A DNA stretch of 64,000 nucleotides from Cytophagales bacterium (lineage in GTDB: Bacteria; Bacteroidota; Bacteroidia; Cytophagales; Cyclobacteriaceae), in the NCBI GenBank assembly GCA_033344775.1, contig JAWPMT010000004.1:1736001-1800000 (forward strand), read 5' to 3'. This document shows positions 55,209 through 64,000 of this stretch, in pieces. How positions within the stretch are numbered: the first letter of the stretch is position 1; every line of letters starts with the position of its first letter. The position numbers were made by a program, and so were the translations under genes. Below the pieces are notes generated by a model that had not been told where the DNA came from, did not search any database, and worked only from the letters and a program-made list of their open reading frames with translations.

Positions 55209-56788
55209 TTCAACAAAGTCATCAAGTCTTCAATGGTATTGGCGTCCGCAGCTACTTTATCGCGACGCCACCGGTGGATTCTCGGGAACCGAACGGCCAC
55301 TCCCGATTTGTGTCGGGGTGACAAGTTGATCCCTTCAAAATGGATTTCAAACACCAAGGTAGGGGTTACCGTCCGAACCGGACCAAATTTCTCCAAAGTA
55401 TGCTTTCGCACAAACTGGGTCACTTCATATAGTTCCTTGTCAGTGAGTCCTGAATATGCTTTCGCAAAAGGAACCAGCTCCCCTTCTTTCCATACCGCAA
55501 ACGTGTAATCTGAATAGAGATCAGCCCGTTTGCCGTGCCCTTTTTGCGCATATACCATCACCGCATCAATGGTGTAAGGATCAACTTTCCATTTCCACCA
55601 GTCACCCCGTTTTCTTCCCGACAGGTAAGGAGATATTTTTCGCTTGATCATGAACCCTTCGGCATGGTGTTCGCGGGATTGTTCTCGCAATGTGGTCAAT
55701 TCCTCCCAGGATGACCAATGTAAGGAATCAGAATATTTTAATAGCGGATCACTTAAGGATCGTTCTATCAATTCAGCCAACAACTTTCTTCGTTCTGCAA
55801 AGGGCAGTTGGCGGATGTCTTTTCCTTCGTGTTCCAGCAGGTCATAAGCCAGAATAGCCGCCGGGGCTTCTTTGAGGTGCTTTTTGGTCACATTTTTCCG
55901 TCCAATTCGGGTCTGTAGCAAATGAAAAGATAATGGAACACCCTCTTTGAATGGTAATAACTCTCCATCGATCACCGTGCCGTTCGGAAGCAGACCTACC
56001 AAAGGATGTAGTTCAGGGAATTTTTCTGTAATCAACTCCTCCCCCCTACTCCAAAGAAACAAGGTATTGTCCCTAATGATCAACTGACTTCTGATACCAT
56101 CCCATTTCCATTCTGCGGACCAGTCCTCAGCTTTACCAAGATCACTCACTTCTCCTTCAATGGGATAAGCCAGATAAAATGGATAAGGTTTGGAGTGGGA
56201 TTGCTCTCCTTCCTGAAAAAGTAAAGCGGAGAACGAGATGGTCTGCGGATCCCATTTTCCACTCAGCGCATAAGCCACATCAGAAGCTTCCAGGTCATAG
56301 AGATCTGCCAAAGCCTTTACAATCAGGTTTTGGGAAACACCTACGCGAAACCCACCTGTGATCAGTTTATTGAATACAAATCGTTCTCCTTCCGGAAGTT
56401 CGCTCCAGGCCTGTTTGACCTTAGTCGCTTTTTCCTCATCGGTTTTACCTGCTAAATCCATCAGGAAATCGATCCAATCCGTCAAAGAGCGATCAGGGCA
56501 GACTTGTTTTTGACGAGGCAAGACTAACGCAATCGTTTCCGCCAGATCACCCACCACATCGTAGGATTCCTGAAACAACCAGGCATCCAGCATGGCGACC
56601 TGCATGGCCCATTCGGCCAACATCCGGGAATTTACCTGACGCTTCGGCCGGCGATGGGTAAATAAAGCAATGGTCCACACGCGATCCGCTTCCGGTGCTG
56701 TCTCGAAATAGCTTTTCAGGTGTTCGATCTTAGCATTCGTCTTCGAGGTGTTTTCCAGCGCCTGGATCAATGCCGAAAATTGTTTCAT
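55205..56788 (-). CDS. ATP-dependent DNA ligase
   Basis: A 527-residue ligase from the ATG at 56786-56788 (MKQFSALIQALENT); nine more codons are open upstream. The nucleotidyl-transfer motif is EWKWDGIRSQ (Lys228), preceded by an N-terminal helical domain and followed by GELLPF, ILAYDLLEHEG, EGFMIK (motif IV), and WWKWKVD (motif V). The OB-fold lies at the C-terminus. This Lig form partners with the helicase and pdeM. The MBL-fold exonuclease usually found beside it is not in the window. Confidence 0.94.
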   Translation of the reverse strand: MKQFSALIQALENTSKTNAKIEHLKSYFETAPEADRVWTIALFTHRRPKRQVNSRMLAEWAMQVAMLDAWLFQESYDVVGDLAETIALVLPRQKQVCPDRSLTDWIDFLMDLAGKTDEEKATKVKQAWSELPEGERFVFNKLITGGFRVGVSQNLIVKALADLYDLEASDVAYALSGKWDPQTISFSALLFQEGEQSHSKPYPFYLAYPIEGEVSDLGKAEDWSAEWKWDGIRSQLIIRDNTLFLWSRGEELITEKFPELHPLVGLLPNGTVIDGELLPFKEGVPLSFHLLQTRIGRKNVTKKHLKEAPAAILAYDLLEHEGKDIRQLPFAERRKLLAELIERSLSDPLLKYSDSLHWSSWEELTTLREQSREHHAEGFMIKRKISPYLSGRKRGDWWKWKVDPYTIDAVMVYAQKGHGKRADLYSDYTFAVWKEGELVPFAKAYSGLTDKELYEVTQFVRKHTLEKFGPVRTVTPTLVFEIHFEGINLSPRHKSGVAVRFPRIHRWRRDKVAADANTIEDLMTLLK

Positions 56789-56882
56789 ATAAGCATAATT
56801 ATTATCGGACAGCAATGGTTATCGTCAATCCCTGATCTCTTGTGCGGATTTCTTCCTAATTTAGATAGAGAAGCGCCTTTTT

Positions 56883-57476
56883 ATGTCAAAAGTTGAATAC
56901 TTCCATGTTTTCGAGTCCATCATCTATGGGCTGGTCACTGCTCGATTTCTGCAAGGGTGGTATTACATGATCAAAACCAAGGGCAATAAAAACTACTGGG
57001 CGCACCTGATGACCACCATCTACTTATTCGTAGGATTCACACAGCGATACTACATCGGCCTCAACAATCCTGGTTTTGAGTTGGTGACCAACTACAGTAG
57101 CTTTTTATTCATAGTTATCCTCACTCCATCCTTGTTCTTTTTCGTGGGCGTCATTCTTTTTCCTGATGAAAAGTATGCAGTGGATTATAAAGTGTTTTTC
57201 CAAAAAAGGCTGCGACTGTTTCTCGTGCTGTTTACATTTTTACTCATTCAGGCCACCATGATCAATATATCTACCGTCATGGCGATTCACGATCTAAGCC
57301 TTATAGAAGTCATCAATTCTCCATTGATCTTTGAAGCAGGATTGTTACTAACGAATATTACGCATCTGTTGCTGGCCTTGCTGAGTATTTTCGTCATCAT
57401 TCGTCGAAATCTGAAATTGTATGAGATTGGAGTGCTGGGTATATTACCCTATTTCCTATACCTGATGTTTAAATAA
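56883..57476 (+). CDS. Multi-pass membrane protein, unassigned
   Basis: A 197-residue protein with about six hydrophobic segments, beginning YFHVFESIIYGLVTARFLQG. The first helix carries acidic and aromatic residues; no catalytic motif is seen. It is divergent from the ligase gene (67-bp gap). Function unknown. Confidence 0.75.
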   Translation: MSKVEYFHVFESIIYGLVTARFLQGWYYMIKTKGNKNYWAHLMTTIYLFVGFTQRYYIGLNNPGFELVTNYSSFLFIVILTPSLFFFVGVILFPDEKYAVDYKVFFQKRLRLFLVLFTFLLIQATMINISTVMAIHDLSLIEVINSPLIFEAGLLLTNITHLLLALLSIFVIIRRNLKLYEIGVLGILPYFLYLMFK

Positions 57477-57531
57477 GCGGCTCGATTTCAGGATTTCACT
57501 AATTTTCCTTCGTTAAAATATCAATAACTGC

Positions 57532-58014
57532 ATGGCTCAATTGATCATCATCATGGGTGTTTCCGGAACTGGAAAAAGTACCATCGGTGAACTGCTGTCC
57601 GAGAAGCTTCAACTTCCTTATCATGACGCGGATGATTTCCATCCTGAAGCCAATGTGCAAAAGATGCAGCAAGGAAATCCATTGAATGATCAGGATCGAG
57701 AACCCTGGTTACAGTTGCTCTCCGACAAGCTGGAAGGCTGGTCAGACACAGGAACCATTTTAGCTTGTTCTGCCTTGAAAGAAAAATACCGACGGACCTT
57801 GAGCAAATCCAATCAACTACCGATCAAGTGGGTGCATTTGGTAGGGAGTTTTGAAGTCATTCGAGAACGGATGCTGACTCGCAAAAATCATTACATGCCC
57901 GAAAGTCTGCTGCAATCACAATTTGACGCGTTGGAAAACCCGACCAATGCCATTGATGTGAACATTGAAAACACGCCTAAGGAAATGGTAGCTGAAATTC
58001 TTGCGAAACTCTGA
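57532..58014 (+). CDS. gntK: Gluconokinase
   Basis: A 160-residue P-loop kinase: MGVSGTGKSTIG near residue 8, HDADDFHPEANVQKM (gluconate-binding region), and REPWLQLL near 60, all typical of GntK. It phosphorylates gluconate to 6-phosphogluconate. No gluconate transporter or dehydrogenase is close by, so it stands alone. Confidence 0.93.
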   Translation: MAQLIIIMGVSGTGKSTIGELLSEKLQLPYHDADDFHPEANVQKMQQGNPLNDQDREPWLQLLSDKLEGWSDTGTILACSALKEKYRRTLSKSNQLPIKWVHLVGSFEVIRERMLTRKNHYMPESLLQSQFDALENPTNAIDVNIENTPKEMVAEILAKL

Positions 58015-58180
58015 TAAAGCTGCCCTTTTTCCTTCCCAGGCAAATTCGAACAACTGCTAAAGATCAATTCCCGACATAAGGAAAATCAGTAATCCTGGTA
58101 CTAGGCAAGTCTATCTTCACTCGGAATCAATTGAATCCTGACCAACAGAAGTTGGCTATGTCTATCCAAATCCCAAAATC

Positions 58181-59038
58181 ATGAATACCATTTTAGTACC
58201 TACTGATTTCTCTGACCTATCAAACAATGCACTTGAATTTGCCGTGGAGATGGCCAGATATGCTGTGGCGGACGTACAGGCGGTCCATTTTGTGGAAATC
58301 CTTCATGAGGAAGCAACACTCGTTACTGCAGATACGGCGGTGGTGGGAACCACGGACGAAACGCTTTTCAATATTCAACTCATGCGTTCTAATAAGAACA
58401 AACTACAAGAAATTACTAATCGCTTTGAAAACGACAGTGTCAAGGTAAAAGCTGATCTGGCCGGAAATGGCTTCTTAAAAGGCATACAGGAATTTGTTCG
58501 ACAAAACGAAGTGAGTGCTATTCTGATAGGCACCACAGGCGAACAAAATCTACAGGAATTTTTCTCAGGGAACCACACAGAACAACTCATTGAACATCTG
58601 GATATCCCCGTGATCAGTATTCAGAAGAAAGAACACTTTAATGAGATCAAAAAGGTAGTGATGGCTTTTGATGTGGTTCATGAATATTATTCACCTTCCG
58701 CCTTAGTAAAAATGAAAGACGCGCTATTGAATTTTAACGCGCGTATACAAATGGTTACGGTAATTGAGGATCCAAAAAACAGAGATTTTGCTCAAGAGGC
58801 ATTAGAAGAGTTGCGAAGAAGGATGCAATTGAATGAAGCTACCTTGCATGTACTTGAGAATACGGATGTAGAAGGCACTTTAAAAAACTATGTAAAAGAG
58901 CAAAATGCGAGTGCCATTGCACTATTAACTGAGGCTAAATCCGGTTTGTGGAGATTTGTTCAAGGCTCTCTTGCAACACACGTCACCAAAGATTTTGATA
59001 TACCTGTACTGACACTGAATAAGAAGCATTTCGAGTAA
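58181..59038 (+). CDS. Tandem-domain universal stress protein
   Basis: A 285-residue two-domain Usp beginning NTILVPTDFSDLSNNALE. The first domain has a degenerate ATP loop GTTGEQNLQEFFSGNHTEQ (Asn for Ser/Thr at its end); the second ends LATHVTKDFDIPVLTL without the G-x2-G-x9-G loop, so only one domain, if any, binds ATP. It is a distant relative of the Usp at 3649-4536. Confidence 0.85.
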   Translation: MNTILVPTDFSDLSNNALEFAVEMARYAVADVQAVHFVEILHEEATLVTADTAVVGTTDETLFNIQLMRSNKNKLQEITNRFENDSVKVKADLAGNGFLKGIQEFVRQNEVSAILIGTTGEQNLQEFFSGNHTEQLIEHLDIPVISIQKKEHFNEIKKVVMAFDVVHEYYSPSALVKMKDALLNFNARIQMVTVIEDPKNRDFAQEALEELRRRMQLNEATLHVLENTDVEGTLKNYVKEQNASAIALLTEAKSGLWRFVQGSLATHVTKDFDIPVLTLNKKHFE

Positions 59039-59103
59039 ATGATCAATTAATTCGTTTGCCGGTCTCCGTGCCTGCATCTTTATTTATAGATTTATAGAAG
59101 ATA

Positions 59104-59147
59104 CCGGACTTGATGCGGCCGGCCAGGCGTCGCCAAATAAAGTCCGG
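59104..59147. repeat. Inverted repeat, convergent gap
   Basis: CCGGACTT (59104-59111) and AAGTCCGG (59140-59147) are exact inverted repeats enclosing a GC-rich core (GCGGCCGGCCAGGCG). It sits between the convergent Usp and LOG-family genes. No T-tract is present, so a REP-like hairpin is more likely than a terminator. Confidence 0.5.
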
Positions 59148-59165
59148 AATTCATTACTGCTCAAC

Positions 59166-59747
59166 TTAAGTAGTCTCCGGATTGATCCATTTGGGCACTT
59201 CTGGTGCCTGGTAGTCATGCATAAGTTGCAAGAGTTCTTCTGGGTTATCCGAAATAAGTAACATCTCACGATTGATCGGCTTCAGTAATTCGAACTTAAC
59301 CATGTCATCCACAAGTCTCACCAGAGCATCATAATAACCTGCAACATTCAACAGCCCGATCGGTTTACTATGCAATCCAAGTTGAGCCCAGGTAATGAAT
59401 TCAAAGAGTTCTTCCATGGTCCCATAGCCTCCTGGCAGGGTAATCACTCCATCACAGAGTTCGCTCATTTTTTGCTTGCGTTCGTGCATAGAATTTACCA
59501 TGATCAATTCACTCAATCCATGGTGAGCAATCTCCTTAGACCCGAGAAATCCAGGTAAAACGCCAATGGCTTCACCGCCAGCTTTCAACACAGCATCTGC
59601 TACCACACCCATTAAGCCAACCTGAGCACCACCATAAACTAATCTTATACCTTTTGATCCCATAAAAGCCCCTAGTTGCTCAGTGACCACCGGAAACTCT
59701 GGAGAATTACCCATGCTTGATCCACAAAAAACTGCTATGCTCTTCAT
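59166..59747 (-). CDS. LOG-family protein (TIGR00730)
   Basis: A 193-residue protein with the lysine-decarboxylase-like/LOG signature PGGYGTMEE near residue 105, an N-terminal GSSMGNSP and the Arg of MHERKQKM. LOG proteins hydrolyse nucleoside 5'-monophosphates (AMP or cytokinin nucleotides) to base and ribose phosphate. It is a single-gene leftward unit. Confidence 0.92.
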   Translation of the reverse strand: MKSIAVFCGSSMGNSPEFPVVTEQLGAFMGSKGIRLVYGGAQVGLMGVVADAVLKAGGEAIGVLPGFLGSKEIAHHGLSELIMVNSMHERKQKMSELCDGVITLPGGYGTMEELFEFITWAQLGLHSKPIGLLNVAGYYDALVRLVDDMVKFELLKPINREMLLISDNPEELLQLMHDYQAPEVPKWINPETT

Positions 59748-59842
59748 AGCTCCGAAAGTAGCTCTTTTTCAATCATATAACTCCAACTCAGCATTCATTT
59801 TCGGGGGAATTCAATTGTCATAAAATGTCAACGTCTCAAAAG

Positions 59843-59859
59843 TTGGCACAGTGCTTGCA
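59843..59859 (+). promoter_or_regulatory. Sigma-54 (-24/-12) promoter
   Basis: TTGGCACAGTGCTTGCA matches the consensus YTGGCACGRNNNTTGCW at every fixed position but one (A for G after CAC). The GG (-24, 59845-59846) and GC (-12, 59857-59858) are 12 bp apart as required. A start near 59870 would give a ~26-nt leader before the ATG at 59896. An RpoN activator must be encoded elsewhere. Confidence 0.65.
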
Positions 59860-59895
59860 AATTGCTGGACATGGTTGAATCAAAATAAAAGGGTT

Positions 59896-60600
59896 ATGAG
59901 AACACTTATACTTTTACTCGTATTATTAGCACCTGGCCTAACCCAAGCAAACCATGGCAACGGAAACAAGCGAGGTTGGTCAAGCGCAAGTTTCGTTTCA
60001 GAAGGACCTTTCAAGATCAAGGTCTTCATCAATGGAAGGGCGGTAAATTATCGTCCGCAGCATCAAGTGAATCAAATTCGATTGAGACCGGGCAATCATC
60101 GGGTACGGGTGGTCGCCTACGGTCCCAGACGCACCAAAGAAACACGGGATGTACTATCTATTCGTCCAAGAAGAGCCAATCAGTTTGCGGTTCGCTCGGC
60201 GGGAAGAAGAGGCGGATTGTTCCTTGATCCAATCGTCGTTGATCACACACGGAACCGAAGAGGCCGTTTGCACGATGTTCCTCCTACCAGAGGGCATGCC
60301 GTTGATTTTTGTGAGGATGCCCGATACTTTAACGCGGATCGATTGATCAATCAGATGAATTGTGAATCTTTTGATGGCAGAAAAGTACAGTTGGCCAAAA
60401 ATGCCCTCCGATATACAAGCATATACGCCTATGACTTACAGTACCTGCTGGAACAGTTGACTTTTGACGATTCGAAACTCGAACTGGCTACATTCGCTTA
60501 TACACGCGTCTGTAATGTGGAAGAATATTACCTGGTATTTGATGCATTTAGTTTCCAGTCAAGTGTGAGAAGATTGAAGCGCGCCACAGGATATAATTGA
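59896..60600 (+). CDS. DUF4476 secreted protein
   Basis: A 234-residue protein from the ATG at 59896 with a signal peptide (LILLLVLLAPGLTQA, cut before NHGNG). The middle is Arg-rich (GNHRVRVVAYGPRRTKETRD), and the C-terminal ~90 residues match DUF4476: FNADRLINQMNCESFDG, then a helical run ending SVRRLKRATGY. DUF4476 proteins are common in Bacteroidota with no known role. It has a sigma-54 promoter and its own terminator, so it is regulated on its own. Confidence 0.8.
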   Translation: MRTLILLLVLLAPGLTQANHGNGNKRGWSSASFVSEGPFKIKVFINGRAVNYRPQHQVNQIRLRPGNHRVRVVAYGPRRTKETRDVLSIRPRRANQFAVRSAGRRGGLFLDPIVVDHTRNRRGRLHDVPPTRGHAVDFCEDARYFNADRLINQMNCESFDGRKVQLAKNALRYTSIYAYDLQYLLEQLTFDDSKLELATFAYTRVCNVEEYYLVFDAFSFQSSVRRLKRATGYN

Positions 60601-60624
60601 TAGAATAATAGATAAATAAACTTA

Positions 60625-60655
60625 GGTGCTCGGAATCCTTCCGAGCACCTTTTTT
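60625..60655 (+). terminator. Intrinsic terminator after the DUF4476 gene
   Basis: GGTGCTCGGAA and TTCCGAGCACC form a perfect 11-bp stem with a 3-nt loop (60625-60649), followed by a run of six T. Confidence 0.9.
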
Positions 60656-60786
60656 AATTCATTCTTAATTTATCAATCCATTTATCTTTAATAGCCACCA
60701 CGGCAATTCCAACCTTTTGATCTTTTGGAACGTCCATTAATTGAAATCAACTAACTACAAAATACCATCAATCCAATACTAAAGTT

Positions 60787-62916
60787 TTGAATAGAGAAAC
60801 ATCTATATGGGCCAGGCAACTAACAGTCATCCTATTTTTTAGTCCTTTTCTGTGTTTTAGCTAAGAACTAGAGGTAAAAGAAGTGCTCCTACCTGACCCT
60901 TCGCCATTTTTAGGTGAAAGCGAGTCAATTGCTTTATTAATTGAAACCAGATATTCTTCAGGAATTGTGGAATTCAATCTTGACAGTGTTCACCTGACCA
61001 TCACAAATCCCAATGATTCCGTGTTTGAAATTCATGAGGCTACATCAAAAACAATCACCAATCAGAGAATCGACACACTCTTTCTGGATTCAAAGCTTGA
61101 TTTTTCCAAATACGGTATATACAAAGTGAATGCCGACGTTTTCTATCGTTACAATTACAACCACAATATTTATCCCCGATCCAGAAGCGGTTTCAACTTT
61201 ACCGGAAAAATACGCACAACAAAGCTTTCCTTGCCGATCGTACAGGGATTTGAAGAGGCAGCTCAAGAAACCTATTATTCCTACAGTCGGGACAGTATTC
61301 CCGGAGTTCCGGAGGCTTCATTTTACATCATTCAAGGAGGTGGAGATACACCAAATACGATAGGTTTTCCCGCTTGTTACACTTGTCAAAGTTTATTGAC
61401 AGGGACCTTTGCACAATTTCATGGTTGGGGTGAAAACAAATTAGTATTCACCTATGACTTATCAGACTACTCATCGCTATCTGATCAGTTAAGTTTCAAG
61501 GTAAAACTGAGCGGACATAACCTGAATGTACCACATTGGTCAAGTCAAGTGCAAATCATGATGAAGGGCAATGCGGACCAACCATGGATCAAAATTTATG
61601 ATTGGGCGGAAGATAAAGTTAATGAAATAGATGACAGAATAATCCATATCAATGATATCAGTAGACTTTTAAGAGCAAATGGACAGGACTATGGTACGGC
61701 CTTTCAGCTTCTGTTCCGCACAAAGTCTTTAAGAGATTTTTATCCCGAACTTCAGCTTTTCTACATTGATGATGTCATGGTTTTTGAGAGACCACCTATC
61801 GATGCTGCGATCGGAGTGGGTGAGGTTCCAGCTGTGGGAATCTTAACTGAAAATCTTGATCCTTTTTCCGCACAGATCATCAACCGCCGTACGAATGATC
61901 TCTCAGAAATTCCCATCACCATCCATATTACCCTCCCTAATGGAGATGTCCTCGAACATACGGAAGTAGTCACTGATACAATTGCTCCCGGGAAAACCAT
62001 TAATTATGCATTCCAGCAAGGGGTGAATTTATCGGAAGTCGGCCCATATCAAATACAATTTTCGAGCAACATAGCAGACGACTCTGATAGCACTAACAAT
62101 TATTCAAAACCTTATTTTACCGGCAAACTGCGACCCTATCAAGGAGATTTACCTTTTATTGTGGACTTTGAAAACGAGACCGATAATGAAATCCTTGTCG
62201 TTGAAGGACAAACAGAAAACACCTTTTTTACCGATGCTTTTAGCAGAGGATCTTCTTTTCGATTTGACGATGAATTCGGGAGCTACATATACTATCGAAA
62301 TGCTACTGGATCCGGACGGAATGAAAATCTCATTTTTACAATAGATCTTTCCGATCACTCAGTGGGAGCTTACCAACCTGAGCTTTCATTCCGGTACTGG
62401 CACAGGGAATTCGGGTTTGGGACCAGAGAAGACGATGCCATTTCAATCCGTGGAAGCATGGACATGCCGTGGATACCTTTGTTCTATTTCAGAGACAATG
62501 AACATCAACTGATATACGATATCACCATTCCTAATATCAGTGATACACTGACCAACGATGACCAGGAATATGGTGAAAGCTTTCAAATCAAATTTGGTAG
62601 ATCAAGCGAAATTAGCTTGAAACTTGATGACATTTTTTTTGGAGAAAATGTTTTATCCTCAGAAGGGGTTGGCACTTCTACTTTTTCATTTCCAAATCCC
62701 ACACCTGATTATGTCGTACTATTGGATGAAAAATCTGTGATCGAGATAAAAAGTGTTCAATTGACAGATCTTCTCGGCAGAATCATGCCAATATCACTAG
62801 ATAAGAAAAGTGATCAAAAAATTGAGTTGGACTTGCGCTCCCTAAAAAACAGGATATACTTCCTGACGTGGATGGAAAATGGAGAACGTCAGAGAAGAAA
62901 AATCATTCGGGAATAA
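60787..62916 (+). pseudogene. T9SS-exported protein gene with a TAA after its signal peptide
   Basis: The long frame (677 codons from GTG 60883) lacks a signal peptide, but the in-frame upstream sequence from the TTG at 60787 reads NRETSIWARQLTVILFFSPF and on to LCFS, then TAA at 60862-60864, then ELEVKEVLLPDPS. A signal peptide ending CFS, with the TAA where Gln is expected (CAA to TAA), indicates that one substitution splits the gene. The body has repeated beta domains with two similar halves (e.g. FTYDLSDYSSL and FTIDLSDHSVG) and ends with a T9SS sorting domain (PNPTPDYVVLL). Either the gene is dead, or the sequence has an error, or the stop is read through. Confidence 0.65.
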
Positions 62917-62960
62917 AAAGAGGCTGTTCTAGTGCTTACTAAAACAACCTCTATATTTTT
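62914..62960. terminator. Bidirectional terminator hairpin
   Basis: AGAGG.TGTT (62919-62928) pairs with AACA.CCTCT (62943-62952), with one C-A mismatch on the plus strand that becomes G-U on the minus; an A run lies left and TATTTTTT right. It separates two convergent genes and can stop transcription from both sides. Confidence 0.65.
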
Positions 62961-62968
62961 TCTTGCGA

Positions 62969-63322
62969 TTAAGAAGGAACTGATTTTCCTTTCTCCAAAG
63001 CATCAAACAACAAGGCTACGATCTTTCCGATCAGGTCACCTTCCTGCTTCTCATTCAAAATTGGCAGATTGATTTCCTTATTCAGGAAATCTACGGTGTT
63101 TTCCTGCATTTCCGCTGTATCTGCTCCGGGCTCAATACCATCCGCAGCATCGGTCATGAATTTCGTAATTTCTTCCGGTAGCGCATCATCTAATTTGGCC
63201 AACACCAAATCCACTGCTTTCCGAATCAATTTCCCTTCGGCTTTTTCGCCTAACAAGGGGACGTTCACTTTCTTGTTTACTTCTTTGACTATCCAGTTAA
63301 TCTGGGCTTCATCTAAAATCAT
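62969..63322 (-). CDS. Small protein with internal duplication
   Basis: A 117-residue cytoplasmic acidic protein. Two halves align: VNKKVNVPLLGEKAEGKLI (about 15-33) and LNKEINLPILNEKQEGDLI (about 80-98), each followed by a hydrophobic helix. The family is not recognised; the duplicated unit may bind a partner or dimerise. It is convergent with the broken T9SS gene. Confidence 0.7.
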   Translation of the reverse strand: MILDEAQINWIVKEVNKKVNVPLLGEKAEGKLIRKAVDLVLAKLDDALPEEITKFMTDAADGIEPGADTAEMQENTVDFLNKEINLPILNEKQEGDLIGKIVALLFDALEKGKSVPS

Positions 63323-63512
63323 GGTTGTATACGTTTAATGTTATAGAACGAATATCTCGAATATTCCGACCGAAACCCAGTGTGGGTTCTTGAATTTTTC
63401 AAAAACCTGCCTGATCCTATTTCTTATTTAGTAATTACAACTTTGATGGAATTGCTTTCAGGATCGATGTATTAAAATGTTTAGTTTTCCGTGCCTTTTA
63501 AATCCTGGACAG

Positions 63513-64000
63513 ATGAAGAGAATCGCATTGTTAGTACTCAGCTTATTCCTTGTTCTTTATGTACAAGGTCAGCCCAACTTCAAAAAGACCCGAAAATACC
63601 TTGAGCAAGCACGGACAGATTGGGGTGTACCTGGGATGGCTGTTGCCATTGTCAAAGACGGAAATGTAGTATTTAGCGAAGGATTTGGGCAACTCAAAAA
63701 TGGTGGCAAGCAGGATGTTGATAGGGACACGCAGTTCGCCATTGCTTCAAACACCAAAGCTTTCGTGGCCTCAGCGTTAGCCACCCTTGTCGCCGAAGGC
63801 AAAATTTCATGGGACGATAAAGTCACCCAATATCTTCCTTATTTCAGGCTCTACGATGCCTATGCTTCAGCAGAAACCACTGTGAGAGATTTGCTATGTC
63901 ATCGGGTGGGATTAGGTACCTTCAGTGGAGATGTCATCTGGTACAAATCGGATTTTACTGCCGAGGAGGTGATCAAAAGAATACAATATATCCCACAAGC
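63513..64000 (+). CDS. Secreted serine hydrolase (beta-lactamase class C-like), 3' end cut
   Basis: The frame starts at the ATG at 63513 with a signal peptide (KRIALLVLSLFLVLYVQG) and runs off the window after 162 codons. The serine-hydrolase SxxK motif is SNTK in QFAIASNTKAF, near residue 77, and GVPGMAVAIVKDG precedes it. This is the class C beta-lactamase/esterase family; D,D-peptidase or esterase activity is likely rather than true antibiotic hydrolysis. Confidence 0.85.
   Translation, partial: MKRIALLVLSLFLVLYVQGQPNFKKTRKYLEQARTDWGVPGMAVAIVKDGNVVFSEGFGQLKNGGKQDVDRDTQFAIASNTKAFVASALATLVAEGKISWDDKVTQYLPYFRLYDAYASAETTVRDLLCHRVGLGTFSGDVIWYKSDFTAEEVIKRIQYIPQ

Noticed and set aside
60883-60885. 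GTG at 60883 as the real start of the T9SS protein
   Set aside because: A complete signal peptide lies in frame immediately upstream of the TAA, which T9SS export requires.
1-64000. CRISPR arrays, rRNA, tRNA, intact insertion sequences
   Set aside because: No regular direct repeats with spacers, no rRNA or tRNA signatures and no transposase frames were found by reading.

Overview
The window reads as a chromosomal segment of a free-living Bacteroidota, most likely a Cytophagales-type marine or soil bacterium (the order is inferred; the phylum is well supported). Phylum evidence: a TonB-dependent receptor with a carboxypeptidase-regulatory-like N-terminus followed by a DUF4249 lipoprotein; two secreted proteins with type IX secretion (T9SS) C-terminal sorting domains; DUF3098 beside ftsX and uppP; a 2375-residue Bacteroidota-style RHS protein; DUF4476 and DUF2147 proteins; and promoter elements of the TAnnTTTG type. 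I see no rRNA, tRNA, CRISPR array or intact transposon.

Layout. 1-7 kb: truncated MBL-fold hydrolase, sulfotransferase, then a leftward block with CcoI-type copper ATPase plus tandem universal stress protein, an SDR oxidoreductase, a DoxX-like protein, and a Crp-family regulator behind a small membrane protein. 7.0-7.44 kb: a non-coding stretch that folds into serial hairpins ending in a convincing intrinsic terminator on the + strand, the best candidate for an undescribed element here. 7.4-14.3 kb: secreted six-hairpin glycosidase-like protein, pyrF, a GCS2-CBS fusion overlapping an AstE/AspA-like deacylase, a rhodanese and a small acidic protein. 14.37-14.52 kb: a 147-bp element with 17-bp terminal inverted repeats. 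15-19 kb: a TPR protein fused to a PRMT7/9-like arginine methyltransferase domain, and a sodium/solute symporter. 19-25.5 kb: kelch lipoprotein, then a TonB receptor/DUF4249/LytS-type kinase/LytTR regulator operon. 25.6-29.6 kb: leftward amidohydrolase-thiD-phosphatase operon and a small membrane protein.

29.9-42 kb is the accessory region: a secreted pappalysin-type (M43) protease, a small gene broken by one nonsense codon, a MORN-repeat lipoprotein, the giant RHS protein, and a tail-fibre-like coiled-coil protein that overlaps the RHS gene. 42.3-51.3 kb: two ECF sigma/anti-sigma pairs flank a long leftward housekeeping run (ftsX, DUF3098, uppP, truB, ribF, M48 protease, aminopeptidase P, glycine-zipper protein). 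51.4-56.8 kb: ligase-associated DNA-repair cluster (pdeM, DUF2147, Lhr-like helicase, ATP-dependent ligase). 56.9-64 kb: membrane protein, gluconokinase, second tandem Usp, LOG-family hydrolase, a DUF4476 protein behind a near-perfect sigma-54 promoter, a T9SS cargo gene whose signal peptide is cut off from its body by a TAA codon, an internally duplicated small protein, and a truncated serine hydrolase.

The strongest points for follow-up are the structured RNA at 7.2-7.42 kb, the bacterial PRMT7/9-like protein, the TIR element at 14.4 kb, the two nonsense-interrupted genes and the sigma-54 promoter.
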